NCBI RefSeq assembly: GCF_029623955.1
Contig: NZ_JARSBP010000003.1
Coordinates: forward strand, 496,001-560,000
Direction: 5' to 3'
Source: Mycobacterium sp. 236(2023)
GTDB taxonomy: Bacteria > Actinomycetota > Actinomycetes > Mycobacteriales > Mycobacteriaceae
DNA length: 64,000 bases
The notes beneath the pieces are model-generated. The model was not told where the DNA came from. It searched no databases and saw only the letters and a list, made by a program, of their open reading frames with translations. This document shows positions 62,596 to 64,000 of the stretch, one piece after another. Position numbers and translations under genes: made by a program. Each line of letters starts with the position of its first letter. Within the stretch, counting starts at the first letter, position 1.

Positions 62596-63042
62596 GTGGG
62601 GACCCCGACGCTCATCCTGATCGCCGCGACGACACTGGCCGCGTGTGTCGCGCTCGGCGGCGCCCTCTACGAGGTGCTCGTCGTCGATCCGTTCTGGCCC
62701 AAGCGGCCGGGCATCATCCAATCGCGCAACGGTGGCATTTCGCGGGTCCGGTTCTGGTTGCCCGCCCCCGTCATCTTCGAGGTGCTGCTCGTCGTCACGC
62801 TGATCGTCACCTGGGGCGACTCCGACGTCGGCGCGGCTCTGCTGGTGGCGTTGGTCAGCCACGCCGCAATGCGCTTGTGGGCGTTGTTCGACTTGATTCC
62901 CAAAGGTGCGGAGTTCGAACGTAAGGATCCCGCCGACGTCGACGAGGCGGCGGCGGTGAAGTGGACTCGGCGCAACATCATTCGAGTGCCGATGCTGCTC
63001 GTCACGTCCTGCGCGATGCTCGCCGCGCTCGCGCTTGCCTGA
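62596..63042 (+). CDS. small four-helix membrane protein
   Basis: 148 residues from GTG 62596. Hydrophobic segments lie near residues 5-27, 57-73, 81-96 and 131-147. The loop WPKRPGIIQSRNGGISRVRFW between helices 1 and 2 resembles DUF1772-like or related membrane proteins, but I cannot name the family with safety. Function unknown. Convergent with the next gene, 46 bp apart. Confidence 0.6.
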   Translation: MGTPTLILIAATTLAACVALGGALYEVLVVDPFWPKRPGIIQSRNGGISRVRFWLPAPVIFEVLLVVTLIVTWGDSDVGAALLVALVSHAAMRLWALFDLIPKGAEFERKDPADVDEAAAVKWTRRNIIRVPMLLVTSCAMLAALALA

Positions 63043-63088
63043 TCAGATCTGCGGCGGAGTGAACTGGCTGTCAACGGCTTTGGCGATG

Positions 63089-63772
63089 TCAGGCTTCGAG
63101 TTCCCCGATCACGCGGCTCTCGATGGCTGCGCGGGTCGCGGCGGGAAGCACGATCAGGCCTGCGAGTTCCTTCTGCGCACGCCCGTACGCGCTGTCGCGT
63201 TCCTGGGGCGTCGCCCCGCTGTCGGCAGCCAACCGCAGCAGGCTCTGGGCCCGTGCCAACCTCTCCTGATCGGCGGCCGAGAAATCACTGCGGCGCCGCC
63301 GGATGGCCTCGGACTCGGCGATGTCGAACGCCGAGACGTAGTCGTTGACGGCATCGCGGTACTCGAGTTGGGCGTCGCGATCGTCGAGGACGTCGTCGAT
63401 CGTGCCGGGCCGCAGCAGATCGGCACGATTCTTGGCTCTGTGGAATCCTAGCGTCAGCGGCTCCCGCATGTCGGTCATCACCGGGAAGTCCAGCAGTTTG
63501 GCGACGTCGACCTCATAGGACAGCCACCGCTGATCCGTCGCGTCGTGAAGGTCGGCGACCTTGGCCATCTCGCGGCGGTTCCCGTCCGTGCGCGCCTGGC
63601 CGGTGGCGTGCGCGTGTGCCAGCGCGACCTTCGTCTCCTGCTTGATGCGGTAGCGCTCGAGTCTGCGCTGCGCCCGGCGCTCGTTGGCTGCCGCGATCCC
63701 CTTCGCGGCGGCGCCGATCGTTCCGCCGAACACGAAGATCAGCCACCAGAAGTTGCTGATGAAATGCAGCAC
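63089..63772 (-). CDS. membrane-anchored coiled-coil protein, unknown function
   Basis: About 227 residues from GTG 63772; GTG 63781 is also in frame, with GGAG too close. One N-terminal membrane helix (ISNFWWLIFVFGGTIGAAA), then a long helical region with many Arg, Glu and Ala (ERRAQRRLERYRIKQETKVA and SEAIRRRRSDF) and a Q/R-rich tail. It is expected to be anchored in the inner membrane with the helices in the cytosol. No family is recognised. A longer reading frame to 64000 runs over the facing ABC gene and is not used. Confidence 0.6.
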   Translation of the reverse strand: MLHFISNFWWLIFVFGGTIGAAAKGIAAANERRAQRRLERYRIKQETKVALAHAHATGQARTDGNRREMAKVADLHDATDQRWLSYEVDVAKLLDFPVMTDMREPLTLGFHRAKNRADLLRPGTIDDVLDDRDAQLEYRDAVNDYVSAFDIAESEAIRRRRSDFSAADQERLARAQSLLRLAADSGATPQERDSAYGRAQKELAGLIVLPAATRAAIESRVIGELEA

Positions 63773-63821
63773 GGCGCCCACATCTCCAGAATGCCACCGG
63801 GCGTTGTGGTGGGATTGGTCC

Positions 63822-64000
63822 GTGACAGACGCAGCAAACCCTGATCCGGCGGTCATCGCCCGAGCGATCACGATGCGGGGCCCTTCGGGACCCGTGTACG
63901 GACCCGTCGACCTCGACATTACAGCCGGCGGCGTCACGGTGCTGGTTTGCCCGCCCGGATCGGGGCGCACGGCGCTGCTGATGACGCTCGCGGGCCGCAT
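63822..64000 (+). CDS. ABC transporter ATP-binding protein (start only)
   Basis: Reading from GTG 63822 the protein begins VTDAANPDPAVIARAITMRG, then GPVDLDITAGGVTVLVC and the Walker A-type loop PPGSGRTALLMTLAGR. GSGRT in place of GSGKS/T is a known change in some ABC ATPases, with Arg at the usual lysine place. The rest is beyond the window, so the transporter type is unknown. It is divergent from the coiled-coil membrane protein across about 50 bp. Confidence 0.7.
   Translation, partial: MTDAANPDPAVIARAITMRGPSGPVYGPVDLDITAGGVTVLVCPPGSGRTALLMTLAGR

Noticed and set aside
63773..64000. N-terminal extension of the coiled-coil membrane protein to the window end
   Set aside because: It would lie antisense to the ABC ATPase start with a clear Walker A loop, and the extension has no conserved features.

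Overview
The window looks like a chromosomal segment of a fast-growing mycobacterium (Mycolicibacterium type). It is GC-rich, with many GTG starts and many 1-4 nt ATGA/GTGA start-stop overlaps. The gene order follows, in long stretches, the M. tuberculosis block Rv0861c-Rv0903c: XPB helicase, moaC-mog-moaE, rpfA, moaD-moaA, cspB, DUF3027, a TrmH methyltransferase, sepH, serC, an AurF-like diiron protein, fprB, citA, gltA2 and prrBA. MspA-like proteins, pdxH beside citA, and several secreted proteins not in that block point to a non-tuberculous species. Species assignment is inference. No rRNA, tRNA, insertion sequence, phage or CRISPR array was recognised.

Layout. 1-4400: a nucleobase permease, an acyl-CoA synthetase, and two flavin/F420-type enzymes. 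4407-4738: noncoding, ending in a strong hairpin. 4739-12122: XPB helicase and its helicase-domain partner, split by a large secreted repeat protein on the other strand. 12187-17961: molybdenum-cofactor genes in two facing operons, meeting at rpfA, which has a c-di-AMP riboswitch and a CRP-type site; then cspB. 17982-20467: a DUF559 protein and a xi-class GST, accessory in character. 20464-29866: conserved core genes. 29870-37829: membrane, VOC and mycothiol-dependent proteins, citA, pdxH, a TetR regulator, gltA2, and an MFS pump with its MarR regulator. 37833-43270: an FAD oxidoreductase and a cluster of exported proteins including two MspA-family paralogues. 43430-46148: DUF2630, FKBP and the PrrBA two-component system. 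46264-49327: voltage-gated-type channel, PLD-like enzyme and a split chromate transporter. 49343-53121: a SoxR/MerR-style promoter, a short leader ORF and a heterodimeric ABC exporter. 53202-61449: a surface beta-propeller protein, an FAD oxidoreductase, a LuxR-type AAA regulator, a small unknown and DUF5995. 61457-64000: an epoxide hydrolase, two membrane proteins and the start of an ABC ATPase.

How genes work together. MoaA/MoaC make cPMP, MoaD/MoaE make molybdopterin and Mog adenylates it. The 7Fe-ferredoxin reductase FprB lies just behind a diiron protein and may supply electrons to it (inference). PrrB/PrrA form one signalling pair. The two ABC half-transporters show complementary loss of catalytic residues and should act as one heterodimer.

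The most interesting items are: (i) the promoter before the ABC exporter, with an overlong spacer filled by a dyad whose arms match the SoxR box, and a 16-codon ORF starting at the predicted transcription start; (ii) a shared 14-residue signal-region motif in the two largest exported proteins; (iii) two separate cases of an exported-protein gene overlapping the start of an FAD oxidoreductase gene; (iv) a paired MspA-like cluster with an added conserved cysteine pair; (v) CRP-type sites before both rpfA and the large repeat protein.
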